Assembly: GCA_017458145.1 (NCBI GenBank)
Contig: JAFTGA010000032.1
Location: forward strand, 1-43,687
Length of the DNA stretch: 43,687 bases
Reading direction: 5' to 3'
Origin: Bacteroidales bacterium
GTDB taxonomy: Bacteria > Bacteroidota > Bacteroidia > Bacteroidales > UBA932
Position 1 is the stretch's first letter. Each line of letters opens with the position of its first letter. Both the position numbers and the translations under genes were made by a program. Of the stretch, positions 7,035-14,952 are shown piece by piece. A model generated the notes under the pieces. That model saw only the letters and a list, made by a program, of their open reading frames with translations, did not search any database and was not told the DNA's origin.

Positions 7035-7418
7035 ATGAAGAAGATCCTGATGATTGCAGCTGCGCTGCTGCTTACCGTCGCCGCCAACGCCAAGGTGGTC
7101 GAGAAGACTTTCACCGTCCGCGGACACTGCGGTATGTGCAAGAACCGCATCGAGACGGCCGCCAAGGGTTTTGACGGCGTCCAGTCCGCCGCCTATGACC
7201 TCAAGGCCCAGCGCCTTACGCTCACCTACGAGACCCGCCAGGTCAAGCCGAACCAGGTCCTGAAGGCCATCGCCGCCATGGGCTACGACGCCGGCAAGTT
7301 CACCGCCCCGCAGGAGGCCTACGACCGCCTCGAGGCCTGCTGCCGCTACCGTGAGATCCCGGAGGTCAACGAGCACGGGCACCACGGCGAGGGCGAAGGC
7401 CACCACCACGCCGAATAA
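7035..7418 (+). CDS. secreted heavy-metal-associated (HMA) domain protein
   Basis: 127 residues. A clear Sec signal peptide (M-K-K-I-L-M-I-A-A-A-L-L-L-T-V-A-A-N-A) is cleaved after A19. The HMA fold follows, with the metal-binding motif G-H-C-G-M-C (C32, C35) in place of GMTCxxC. After about residue 105 come an extra C-C pair and a His-rich tail (G-H-H-G-E-G-E-G-H-H-H), a second potential metal site. It is probably a periplasmic copper or zinc binding or relay protein. It has its own promoter and a strong terminator. No transporter or regulator adjoins it. Confidence 0.8.
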   Translation: MKKILMIAAALLLTVAANAKVVEKTFTVRGHCGMCKNRIETAAKGFDGVQSAAYDLKAQRLTLTYETRQVKPNQVLKAIAAMGYDAGKFTAPQEAYDRLEACCRYREIPEVNEHGHHGEGEGHHHAE

Positions 7419-7444
7419 CCGTTCGGTTTTAAGCAACTTGCAAA

Positions 7445-7472
7445 AGAAGCCGGGGCTCCGGCTTCTTTTTTT
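7445..7472 (+). terminator. bidirectional rho-independent terminator
   Basis: AGAAGCCGG (7445-7453), loop GGCT, CCGGCTTCT (7458-7466), then a T run to 7472. The reverse strand also ends in T-rich sequence (TTCTTTTG), so it can serve the convergent dap operon, whose stop codon (7471-7473) overlaps the T run. Confidence 0.85.
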
Positions 7473-9441
7473 AGTTCCGGCTTGCGATGACCTCGGCCAG
7501 CAACTTGATGCCGGCCTCCATCCGGGAGGCGTCGAGGAAGGAGAAGTTGAGCCGCATCGTGTTGCGGTGGCTGCCGTCCACGAAGAAGAAGGAGCCCGCC
7601 ACGTAGGCGACGCCTGCGGAGAGCGCCCGGTCGTAGAGCGCCACGGTATCGAAGCCCTCCGGGAGCGTCAGGAAGAGGAACAATCCCCCTTCGGGATGCG
7701 TCCAGGATACGCCCTGCGGCATATATTTCTCCAGCAGGGAGAGCATCCGGTCCCGCTTGGCGCGGTATAGCGCGATGCTCTTCTGCAAGTTGGCGTCGAG
7801 CGCGCCGCTGCCCATGAACTCCGCGGCGATGTACTGGTCCAGGACCGGCGGGCAGAGGTCCAGCGACTGCTTGCAAACATAGATCTGGTCCAGCAACGCC
7901 TCGGGACCGAGGATCCAGCCGAGCCGGAAACCGGGGGCGAAAATCTTGGAGAAACTGCCCAGGTGCAGGGTCCGCTCCGGCGCCAGCGAATAGATCGTGG
8001 GCACCGGCTCCCCGCTGTAGCGCAGTTCGCGGTATGGGCTGTCCTCCACGATGAGGAAATCGTGTTTGCGCGCGAGCGCCACCAGCGCCTGCCGCTCCGG
8101 CAGCGTCATCGTCTCTCCGCTCGGATTCTGGAAGTCCGGGATCACGTAGCAGAACTTGGCCGGACGGCTGAAATCGAACGCATCCAGCGTCCGCACGTCG
8201 GCGCGGTAGGCCTTGAAGGACTGCAGGGCGCCGAGGTAGGTCGGGCTGGTGGTCAGGATGACATCGCCCGGGTCGGCCAGCACGCGGGTGCAGACATCGA
8301 TCCCCTGCTGGGAGGACGTCGTGATCTGGACCTTCTCCACCGGCACGCCGTAACGCTGCGCAATCACTTGCCGGAGCTCGGGCACCCCCTGCGTGGCCCC
8401 GTACTGGAGGGCCTTGGCGCCTTGTTTTTCGAGCACCTGTGCGCTGATGCGACGGATATCGTCGAGCGGGAACGTGGCTGCGTCGGGATAGCCGCCCGCG
8501 AAAGAATAGATGGATGCGAGATCGACTTTCTTGAAGATCTCACGCACCGGGGAACGCATGAAAGAGCCCACGTCCGCGGAGAAAAACTGCTGATAATCAG
8601 GGATGTCTATCTCCTCGGCCGGACCGGTCAGATAAACGTCCGTGAAACCGCTCCCGTCCGGCAACGGCCGGAACTCCACCGACAGCCGGTCGATCCGCGC
8701 CTGAATGTTGTACTGCACGAGATCCCGGGTCAAGCCCGGAATGACGCCCGAGGCGGCAAGAGAGGCGTGCGCAGGCGTTGTGGAGGCCGAAAGGAATGCG
8801 GCTATCGCGGCCGCGGTCATCCCGGTGCCGCAGGCGAGGGTTTCCCCTTCCACGCCCTTCTCGAAGGTCCGGACGCGGAGTGTCCCGTCGGGATCGACCG
8901 ACACGAAATTGGCATTGGCGCCGACCGGCGCGAAAAGCGGATCCCGGCGCGCGGTGCGCCCCTCCGTCTCCACGTCCACGGCCTCCGCGTCCGGCACGAA
9001 GCGCACGAAATGGCGCGTCCCCGTGTCCAGGACCCAGCCGTCCAGCGCGTGGCGGAACTCCCGCACGTCGATCATCCGCAGGCGCACGGTCTTGCGGCCC
9101 CCCTCGCGGGAGAGGATTTCGCCGGTGTGCAGCCCGTCGGCCGCAGCGAAGCGGTACACCCGCCCGTCGGCCGGCGTGATGCCCAGCGCGTCTGCGAACG
9201 CTACGATGCAGCGTCCGCCGTTGCCGCACATCATCCCGCCGGAGCCGTCGGAATTGTAATACTCCATCCGGAAATCCAGCCCGTCGCCGCCCGCGGTCAA
9301 TATCATCAGCCCGTCGGTCCCGTACCGGGCGCAGAGCGCGGCGATACGCTCCGGCGTGCGGCAGGCGGAGACATCTTCAGACCGGCCGTCCAGCACGACG
9401 AAGTCGTTGCCGGCGCCGGAATATTTGTGAAGCACGGCCAT
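7471..9441 (-). CDS. dapF: fused diaminopimelate epimerase (DapF) - PLP aminotransferase
   Basis: 656 residues in one uninterrupted frame. Residues 1-~280 are DapF: the active-site cysteines are C72 (M-C-G-N-G-G-R-C) and C204 (A-C-G-T-G-M), and the domain ends with D-V-Y-L-T-G-P-A. Residues ~281-656 are a fold-type I aminotransferase of the 2-aminoadipate/MocR-like group: N439 (Q-N-P-S-G), D467 (V-E-D-S-P-Y) and the PLP lysine K499 (G-S-F-S-K). The aminotransferase N-terminal arm (Y-Q-Q-F-F-S-A-D-V) lies before the first possible internal start M295, so a true fusion is more likely than two proteins. In the dap operon the aminotransferase probably does the N-succinyl-LL-DAP aminotransferase (DapC) step (inference). 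A palindromic repeat adds about 10 residues near 232-242 of the DapF part. The start overlaps the dapD stop (TGATG). Confidence 0.85.
   Translation of the reverse strand: MAVLHKYSGAGNDFVVLDGRSEDVSACRTPERIAALCARYGTDGLMILTAGGDGLDFRMEYYNSDGSGGMMCGNGGRCIVAFADALGITPADGRVYRFAAADGLHTGEILSREGGRKTVRLRMIDVREFRHALDGWVLDTGTRHFVRFVPDAEAVDVETEGRTARRDPLFAPVGANANFVSVDPDGTLRVRTFEKGVEGETLACGTGMTAAAIAAFLSASTTPAHASLAASGVIPGLTRDLVQYNIQARIDRLSVEFRPLPDGSGFTDVYLTGPAEEIDIPDYQQFFSADVGSFMRSPVREIFKKVDLASIYSFAGGYPDAATFPLDDIRRISAQVLEKQGAKALQYGATQGVPELRQVIAQRYGVPVEKVQITTSSQQGIDVCTRVLADPGDVILTTSPTYLGALQSFKAYRADVRTLDAFDFSRPAKFCYVIPDFQNPSGETMTLPERQALVALARKHDFLIVEDSPYRELRYSGEPVPTIYSLAPERTLHLGSFSKIFAPGFRLGWILGPEALLDQIYVCKQSLDLCPPVLDQYIAAEFMGSGALDANLQKSIALYRAKRDRMLSLLEKYMPQGVSWTHPEGGLFLFLTLPEGFDTVALYDRALSAGVAYVAGSFFFVDGSHRNTMRLNFSFLDASRMEAGIKLLAEVIASRN
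8721..8745. repeat. palindromic repeat family 1 inside dapF
   Basis: GATCCCGGGTCAAGCCCGGAATGAC is read on the minus strand as V-I-P-G-L-T-R-D-L in the DapF C-terminal domain. It sits between the helix after C204 and the next strand, where DapF proteins normally have a short loop. The frame is kept. Confidence 0.85.
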
Positions 9442-10214
9442 CAGCGAAGCATATCCTCCAGCGTGACGGAGCCGGCGGTCTTCTCGTCGCGGTATTTCAC
9501 GATCACCGGGCAATAGAGCGCCACGCCGCTGTCCGCGCCGGGGCCCCGCCGCAGCGGCTTGCTGCCGCTCACGACCACGGCACCCTTCGGCACGACCACG
9601 CGCCCGTCCGCATTGCGCGGCACGAACTCGCCTGTCGTGGCGTCGAACAAGGCCGTGGAAGCCGTGATGACGACGCCGGAGGCGATTACCGCCCCCTCCT
9701 GCACGATCGTGCCCTCGTAGATGCCGCAGTTGCCGCCCACGAAGGCACCGTCCTCGATGATGGTCGGCAGGGCTCCCGCCGGCTCCAGCACGCCGCCGAT
9801 CTGCGTGGAGGCGGAGATGTGGATATTGCGCCCGACCTGGGCGCAGGAGCCGATGGTCACGTGGCTGTCCACCATCGTGCCCTCCCCCACGTACGTGCCC
9901 ACATTGATGTAGGCCGGAGGCATCACGATGGCGCCGGGAGCCACATAGGCACCGCGCCGGATGCTCGTGCCGCCCGGCACGATGCGCACACCGTCCTCCG
10001 CACGGAACTTCCGCACGGGAAAGGTGTCCTTGTCGAAGAAGGAGAACTGCCCCTGGGACATATCCGTGAAGGCGCCGAGCCGGAACCCGGCCAGGATCAC
10101 TTCCTTGACCCACTTGTTGACCTGCCAGACACCGTCCACCTTCTCGGCGACGCGCAACTGTCCGGCCTCCAGGGCCGCCATCACTTCGTTGAATTTCTCT
10201 ATCGTTACTTCCAT
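9441..10214 (-). CDS. dapD: tetrahydrodipicolinate N-succinyltransferase
   Basis: 257 residues. It is a left-handed beta-helix acyltransferase: hexapeptide-type repeats run from about residue 85 to 190 (G-G-T-S-I-R-R-G-A-Y-V-A-P-G-A, M-P-P-A-Y-I-N-V-G-T-Y-V, M-V-D-S-H-V-T-I-G-S-C-A-Q-V-G). The segment G-G-V-L-E-P and the late V-V-V-S-G-S-K-P-L are typical of DapD. It transfers succinyl from succinyl-CoA to tetrahydrodipicolinate in the succinylase branch of DAP synthesis, in the cytoplasm. It overlaps dapA by 10 nt and dapF by one base. Its presence argues that this organism uses succinylated intermediates rather than only the DapL route common in Bacteroides. Confidence 0.9.
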   Translation of the reverse strand: MEVTIEKFNEVMAALEAGQLRVAEKVDGVWQVNKWVKEVILAGFRLGAFTDMSQGQFSFFDKDTFPVRKFRAEDGVRIVPGGTSIRRGAYVAPGAIVMPPAYINVGTYVGEGTMVDSHVTIGSCAQVGRNIHISASTQIGGVLEPAGALPTIIEDGAFVGGNCGIYEGTIVQEGAVIASGVVITASTALFDATTGEFVPRNADGRVVVPKGAVVVSGSKPLRRGPGADSGVALYCPVIVKYRDEKTAGSVTLEDMLR

Positions 10215-11089
10215 AATTCACTTAAAACTTTATGCATCAGCGCCTTCGTGGCATCGGACGCGGGAGCGAGCGGCAGGCGGAGCGTTTCGCCGATCACGCC
10301 AAGCTGCGCCAGCGCGGCCTTGGCCGGAATCGGATTGGACTCCGCGAAGCAGGCCTTGAAGAGCGGGAAGAGCCGGTGGTGCAGGACACGTGCCGTCGCG
10401 AGATCGCCGCACTGCATCGCCTCCACCATCTGCGCCACCTCCTTCGGCGCGACGTTGGACGCCACGGAGACGACGCCGTGGGCTCCGGTGGCCATGAAGG
10501 CCAGGGTCATGTCGTCGTCGCCGCTCAGCACGGTGAAGTCCTCCGGGGCCCGGCGCAGGATCTCGCTGACCTGGCCGTAGTTGCCGGAGGCCTCCTTGAT
10601 GCCCCGGATGTTGGGCACCTCCTCCGCCAGGCGGATCACCGTGTCCGGCAGCATGTTGGCACCGGTGCGGCCCGGGACATTGTAGATGATGACCGGGAGG
10701 TCGGTCTCGGCGGCCACGGCCTTGAAATACGCATACATTCCCTGCTGGGTCGGCTTGTTGTAATACGGCACCACGACGAGCAGTGCGTCGGGGCCCAGCG
10801 GCTCGAGCAGCCGGATGTTGCCCAGCGTGTCAGGCAGGCTGTTCACGCCCACGCCCGGCATCAGGGGCAGGCCCTTGGCGCGCTCCTTGACCAGCTGGTA
10901 AATGGCGGTCTTCTCGCCGGCCGACAGGGTCGGCGTCTCGCCGGTGGTGGCGAGGGGGACGAGGAAATGCACGCCGGCGGCGACCTGGCGGTCCACCATC
11001 CGGCCGTAGGCTTCATAATCCACGGCACCGTCCGCGGTGAACGGGGTCACCAGCGCCGTGCCGCATCCTTGCAAAACAAGAGGTCTCAT
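10205..11089 (-). CDS. dapA: 4-hydroxy-tetrahydrodipicolinate synthase
   Basis: 294 residues, the family's usual length. It is a class I aldolase TIM barrel: T-T-G-E at 48-51, Y136 in I-I-Y-N-V-P-G-R-T, and the Schiff-base lysine K165 in G-I-K-E-A-S-G. It condenses pyruvate with aspartate semialdehyde, the first committed step of DAP/lysine synthesis. A TATCTTTA box 29 nt upstream suggests an internal promoter within the long operon. Its 3' end overlaps dapD by 10 nt. Confidence 0.93.
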   Translation of the reverse strand: MRPLVLQGCGTALVTPFTADGAVDYEAYGRMVDRQVAAGVHFLVPLATTGETPTLSAGEKTAIYQLVKERAKGLPLMPGVGVNSLPDTLGNIRLLEPLGPDALLVVVPYYNKPTQQGMYAYFKAVAAETDLPVIIYNVPGRTGANMLPDTVIRLAEEVPNIRGIKEASGNYGQVSEILRRAPEDFTVLSGDDDMTLAFMATGAHGVVSVASNVAPKEVAQMVEAMQCGDLATARVLHHRLFPLFKACFAESNPIPAKAALAQLGVIGETLRLPLAPASDATKALMHKVLSELWK

Positions 11090-11117
11090 ATTCTGACGCG
11101 TTTACTACTAACTCCGG

Positions 11118-11125
11118 TAAAGATA
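11118..11125 (-). promoter_or_regulatory. possible internal promoter before dapA
   Basis: The minus strand reads TATCTTTA, one mismatch from TAnnTTTG, in the only sizeable gap (56 nt) between dap genes. No clear -33 TTTG stands at the right distance, so support is moderate. Confidence 0.45.
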
Positions 11126-11145
11126 GCAAACTTTTGGCAGAATGA

Positions 11146-11814
11146 CTAACGCGCCAGGATCAAGTCCTTGAATTCGTGCACGCCGGTCAGGCGCTCCGTC
11201 ATCAGGGCGGCGTCCACGGCGCCTTCGGCGAAGCCCTGGCGGGAGAAGGCCTCGTGGGTGAAGGTCAGTTTGTCCACCTCGGAGCGGAACTCGGCGATAT
11301 GCGTCCCGGGGACTTCCCCGATGCGCTGGGAGCCGATCTCGGGCTTCTCGCCCAGGAACTCCCCGATCAGGGCGCCGATGCTCCTGGCCGTGCCGCTGGG
11401 GGCGTCCAGCTTGTGGATATGGTGGATCTCCTCCACGTGCGGGGTATAGCCGTGGCCCCGCAGGACCTCGCAGGCGCGGGCCACCCCGGCGAAGAGGGCG
11501 ATCACGCCCACGGAATAGTTGGAGCCCCAGATCATCGGCGTCCCGGCCGCCTCGAAGGCCGCGAAGACTTCCTCCTTCCTGTCATACCAGCCGGTCGTGC
11601 CCACCACTACCGCCTTGAAGTTGGCGGCAAGCGTCCGGTAATTCGCCTTGAAGGCATCCGGCGTCGTGAAGTCGATGCACACGCATTCCCGCGCCACTTC
11701 CTGCGGAATGGAACAGATGTCTTCCGATGCGCAGACCAGCTCGATCCCGCGCCGCTGCAGGACGGCCTCGATCATATGGCCCATCTTGCCGTAACCGCTA
11801 ATGATAACTTTCAT
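11146..11814 (-). CDS. dapB: 4-hydroxy-tetrahydrodipicolinate reductase
   Basis: 222 residues, somewhat shorter than the usual 240-270. The nucleotide-binding motif is G-Y-G-K-M-G (7-12), followed by I-D-F-T-T-P near 47-52 and G-T-T-G near 72-75. The active-site signature is E-I-H-H-I-H-K-L-D-A-P-S-G-T (129-142), with catalytic His and K135. It reduces the DapA product with NAD(P)H. The gene overlaps dapE by 17 nt at its 5' end. Confidence 0.9.
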   Translation of the reverse strand: MKVIISGYGKMGHMIEAVLQRRGIELVCASEDICSIPQEVARECVCIDFTTPDAFKANYRTLAANFKAVVVGTTGWYDRKEEVFAAFEAAGTPMIWGSNYSVGVIALFAGVARACEVLRGHGYTPHVEEIHHIHKLDAPSGTARSIGALIGEFLGEKPEIGSQRIGEVPGTHIAEFRSEVDKLTFTHEAFSRQGFAEGAVDAALMTERLTGVHEFKDLILAR

Positions 11815-12775
11815 AAATCTTGCTGTAGTTGTTGATAGCTGTCTCGAGGTCCGCGAAGGACAGGTATTCGTCGTCGCGGTGGGCGACCGTGATGGAGCCG
11901 GGACCGCAGATGATCTTCTGCGCGAAGTTCGTCAGGTGCGGAGCGTCGCTGCCGAAGGAAACGCTTTTCGCCGGGAACCCGGGCAGGGTCGGGTAGCGCG
12001 CCGGAGCATCGCCGCCGTATTCATCGACACGCAGCGTCCCGGAGGCCTGCGCGCGCATCCACGCCACCACGGCCGCGTCGGCGGCGAAGGTGGTGCGGAA
12101 ATACAGGCGGCAGCTCAGCTCCGGGCTGAGGATATTCTGGGGATTGTCGCTGCACAGCTGTCCGACGTTCCAGGTCGTGGGACCGAGGTCCGGATCCTCC
12201 GGGAAGTCCGCGGCGCGCAACCGTTCCATAAAATCGACGAACAATTCCACGGCGCTCAGTCCGTGCTCCGGATAGCCGGAGTGGAAGGGGCGCCCGGTGA
12301 AGGTCAAGTCAAAGCGCTTGGTGCCCTTGGAGGCACTCACCATGCAGTTGTCCGTGGGCTCTCCCACGACCAGCAGCGGCGCGCGGAAGTCCGTCCGGGC
12401 AAAGGCCTTGGCCCCCCAGGAACCCGTCTCTTCGCCGCTGACAATCAGCAGCGCGAAGTCCCTGTGCCCGGCAGCGGCGAGCCGCTGACAGGCGCGGTAC
12501 ATGGCGTAGAACTGCCCCTTGGCATCGCACGTGCCGCGCCCCAGCACGCGGTCCTCCAGGAAGGTCGGCGGGATGTAGGGCGGGACGGTGTCCATATGGG
12601 AGCAGAACACGACGCGGGGCACGTCGCTCCAGCGCAGCAGGACGTTGAGCGTGCCGTCGCCGACCTCGAAGGTCTCCACGGACGGAGCCTCCAGCCGGGC
12701 GGCGAGCCACTCCCCCAGCGGCCGTTCGCTGCCGGAGGTGGAGTCGAAGGAGAGAATCTGGCGGAAGAGTTCCAT
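11798..12775 (-). CDS. dapE: M20 family deacylase, probable succinyl-DAP desuccinylase
   Basis: 325 residues. The M20 metallopeptidase metal ligands are visible: H60 and D62 (S-H-M-D-T-V), D84 (G-R-G-T-C-D-A-K-G), E115/E116 (S-G-E-E-T-G-S), E139 (G-E-P-T-D), and a late His in V-A-H-R-D-D-E-Y. A dimerisation domain sits near 155-250 (F-H-S-G-Y-P-E-H-G). M20 proteins of this form include DapE, ArgE and LysK. The position between thrA and dapB with dapD downstream makes DapE the best call. It is about 50 residues shorter than E. coli DapE. It starts 3 nt after the thrA stop. Confidence 0.8.
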   Translation of the reverse strand: MELFRQILSFDSTSGSERPLGEWLAARLEAPSVETFEVGDGTLNVLLRWSDVPRVVFCSHMDTVPPYIPPTFLEDRVLGRGTCDAKGQFYAMYRACQRLAAAGHRDFALLIVSGEETGSWGAKAFARTDFRAPLLVVGEPTDNCMVSASKGTKRFDLTFTGRPFHSGYPEHGLSAVELFVDFMERLRAADFPEDPDLGPTTWNVGQLCSDNPQNILSPELSCRLYFRTTFAADAAVVAWMRAQASGTLRVDEYGGDAPARYPTLPGFPAKSVSFGSDAPHLTNFAQKIICGPGSITVAHRDDEYLSFADLETAINNYSKIYESYH

Positions 12776-12778
12776 ACG

Positions 12779-14947
12779 CTACATCAGGATGTCTTTGATG
12801 ATGCCGGTGGCGGCGAGCCGGACGCCCTCGCCCGCGCCCTTGATCACGAGCGGAGCGGAATACTCGCTGCGGACCACGGTCACGTTCTCCGTGCCGCTGA
12901 TCCAGTAGAAGGGGCTCTCGGGGCCCACGCGCTGCATCTTGATCTCCGCCCGGTAGCCGTGGCGCGCAGCGGGGTCGCGCCGCAACGAAGCCACGAAGCG
13001 CTGGCGCTGCCCGGCCGCGTCCAGTTCTGCCTCGCGGGCGATGAACTGCGGCTCGTATTCCGCGAGGCGCCGGTAGAAAACCTCCAGCGGACAGTCGAAG
13101 AACTCGGGCCCCAGTATCGGTGTAATCTCCACGTCGTCGGCCTCCAGCGGCACGCCGGCTTCGCGCGCGAGGATGAGCAGTTTTCGGAGCACGTCCTTGC
13201 CGCCCAGGTCGGTGCGCGGGTCGGACTCGGTCAGGCCCTCGTCCTGGGCGCGGCGCAGCAGTGTCGCGAGGCTGTCGCGCAGGGCGCCGTCGTAGCCGGT
13301 GATAATGTAGTTGAGCGTGCAGGAGACCACGGCCTCGATGGACTCGATGCCGTCAGAGCAGTTGGCGTCGCTGGCGATGGATTCGAGGATCGGGAGGGCG
13401 TTGCCCACCGTGGTGTCGTAGCGGAAGAAGGTCCCGTTCTGCCGGGCTTCCGCCTTGAGGGCGGCGTACTGCACGTAAGGCAGGGCCAGGGAGCGGCGGT
13501 TGGAGGTCACGATGCCCAGCCCGCCGCGGAAAAGCTCCGCATAGCGCAGGTGCAGGTGGTGGTCGTCGGTACAGTCCACGAACACGCTTCCGCGCGGGGC
13601 CGCGGCCAGCACGGCATCGATGAATGCACCGTCTTCAGCCCGTTCCCCGCCCTGCAGGCGGTTTTCCGCTTCTTCCGGCCGGATGCCGCGCAGGTCGATG
13701 ACGAAGCGGCGGCTGTCGGCGATGCCCATAATGCGGATGGAACGGCCGCGGCGCCGGGCGATCCGGTCTGCACTCAGGCCGACCAGACGCACCAGTTCGT
13801 GGCCCACGGCCCCGTAGCCTGCGATGAAGACCGGAATCACGGTCACGGCCCGGTGCTCGAAGAACTCGCGGTGGATGGCGCCCACGGCAGCCTGCTCCAC
13901 GGTCGGGCGGACGCGGATGAAGAAGGTGTCCCCCTCGCCCGTCACATCGCCCAGGGGCTGGATGCCGGCTTCGGAGAGGGCCGCCCGGATGCGGCTCGAG
14001 GCCGAAGCGCGCCCGGAGACGGCTTCGCCGACCAGACACACCACCGCCTCGCCCTTTTCAGGCAGCGTCCGGCTCGTCACGCCCATCCAGGCGCCTTCCT
14101 TGACGTCCGGACGGCCGCTGATGAGCGTGCCGGGGTGTTTGGGATCGAAGGTGTTGCGGATGGAGAAGGCGATGCCGGCCTCCATCGCCGGCTTCACGGT
14201 CGGCGCATAGAGCACCTTGGCGCCGTTCTCGGCCAGGGCCAGAGCGGCCTGGTAAGATATATCGGGGATGGTCACGGCAGCCGGGACAACCTTCGGGTTG
14301 GCCGTCATCATGCCGGGCACGTCGGTCCAGATCTCCAGCGACGCGGCGTGCAGCGCAGCGGCATAGAGCGCGGCGCTGTAGTCGGAGCCGCCGCGGCCGA
14401 GCGTCGTGACGCGCCCGGCGCCGTCGGAAGCGATGAAGCCCGGCGCCACGAAAAGCCGCGCCCCGGGGGCCGCGGCGACGGCGGCGGCAATGCCGCTGTA
14501 GGTCAGTCCTTCCGCCACTACACCGCCCAGCGTGCGCACCAGTTTGCGGGAATCGAGCCACTGCGTGGGGATGCCCTCGCAGGCGAATTTCCGGGCGAGG
14601 ATGCGCGTGGAGAAGAGTTCGCCGAAAGTCACGCAAGCTTCCGGCTCCGCCGCGGCGAGTTCTTCGAAGAGCGTATCCAGTTCGTCCGTCATCTCCCGGC
14701 GCTCAGTGCCGGTGAACAGCCGCTGCGCGATGGCGTGGTGCCGGCGGCGCAGCGCATCGATCTGCTGCGCACGGCGGGCGGGATCCGTCTCGGCGCCGAT
14801 GGCGATCAGCGCGTCCGTACAGCCGCTGATCGCAGAGCTGACCAGCACACAGCGATCCCGCTCCACAGCGGCGAGCACGATGTCGAGCACGCCCGACATC
14901 CGGGTGGCGTCGGCCACCGAACTGCCTCCGAATTTGAGTACCTGCAT
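12779..14947 (-). CDS. thrA: bifunctional aspartate kinase / homoserine dehydrogenase
   Basis: 722 residues, roughly 100 shorter than E. coli ThrA. The kinase domain (1-~285) carries K-F-G-G-S-S-V (5-11), T-T-L-G-R-G-G-S-D-Y-S and a V-K-P region. The homoserine dehydrogenase domain begins at F-I-A-G-Y-G-A-V-G with E-A-V-V-S-C-T-L-N-Y-I in the catalytic part. Between them only about 85 residues remain (V-V-C-L-V-G-E ... F-F-I-R-V), enough for one ACT domain; the other copy usual for ThrA is missing. Loss of an ACT repeat may alter threonine feedback (inference). It feeds both the threonine/methionine branch and, through aspartyl phosphate, the dap genes downstream. A separate asd is not in the window. 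Confidence 0.9.
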   Translation of the reverse strand: MQVLKFGGSSVADATRMSGVLDIVLAAVERDRCVLVSSAISGCTDALIAIGAETDPARRAQQIDALRRRHHAIAQRLFTGTERREMTDELDTLFEELAAAEPEACVTFGELFSTRILARKFACEGIPTQWLDSRKLVRTLGGVVAEGLTYSGIAAAVAAAPGARLFVAPGFIASDGAGRVTTLGRGGSDYSAALYAAALHAASLEIWTDVPGMMTANPKVVPAAVTIPDISYQAALALAENGAKVLYAPTVKPAMEAGIAFSIRNTFDPKHPGTLISGRPDVKEGAWMGVTSRTLPEKGEAVVCLVGEAVSGRASASSRIRAALSEAGIQPLGDVTGEGDTFFIRVRPTVEQAAVGAIHREFFEHRAVTVIPVFIAGYGAVGHELVRLVGLSADRIARRRGRSIRIMGIADSRRFVIDLRGIRPEEAENRLQGGERAEDGAFIDAVLAAAPRGSVFVDCTDDHHLHLRYAELFRGGLGIVTSNRRSLALPYVQYAALKAEARQNGTFFRYDTTVGNALPILESIASDANCSDGIESIEAVVSCTLNYIITGYDGALRDSLATLLRRAQDEGLTESDPRTDLGGKDVLRKLLILAREAGVPLEADDVEITPILGPEFFDCPLEVFYRRLAEYEPQFIAREAELDAAGQRQRFVASLRRDPAARHGYRAEIKMQRVGPESPFYWISGTENVTVVRSEYSAPLVIKGAGEGVRLAATGIIKDILM

Positions 14948-14952
14948 AGTTG

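Noticed and set aside
7471-8559. Separate aminotransferase gene starting at the internal Met (8559)
   Set aside because: The conserved N-terminal arm would be lost and no stop precedes it, so the fusion reading is preferred; internal initiation cannot be excluded.
9442-10221. Open extension upstream of the DapF start in the same frame (another 260 codons)
   Set aside because: It overlaps dapD in another frame; the M-A-V-L-H-K-Y-S-G-A-G-N-D-F start is the typical DapF N-terminus and is coupled to the dapD stop.
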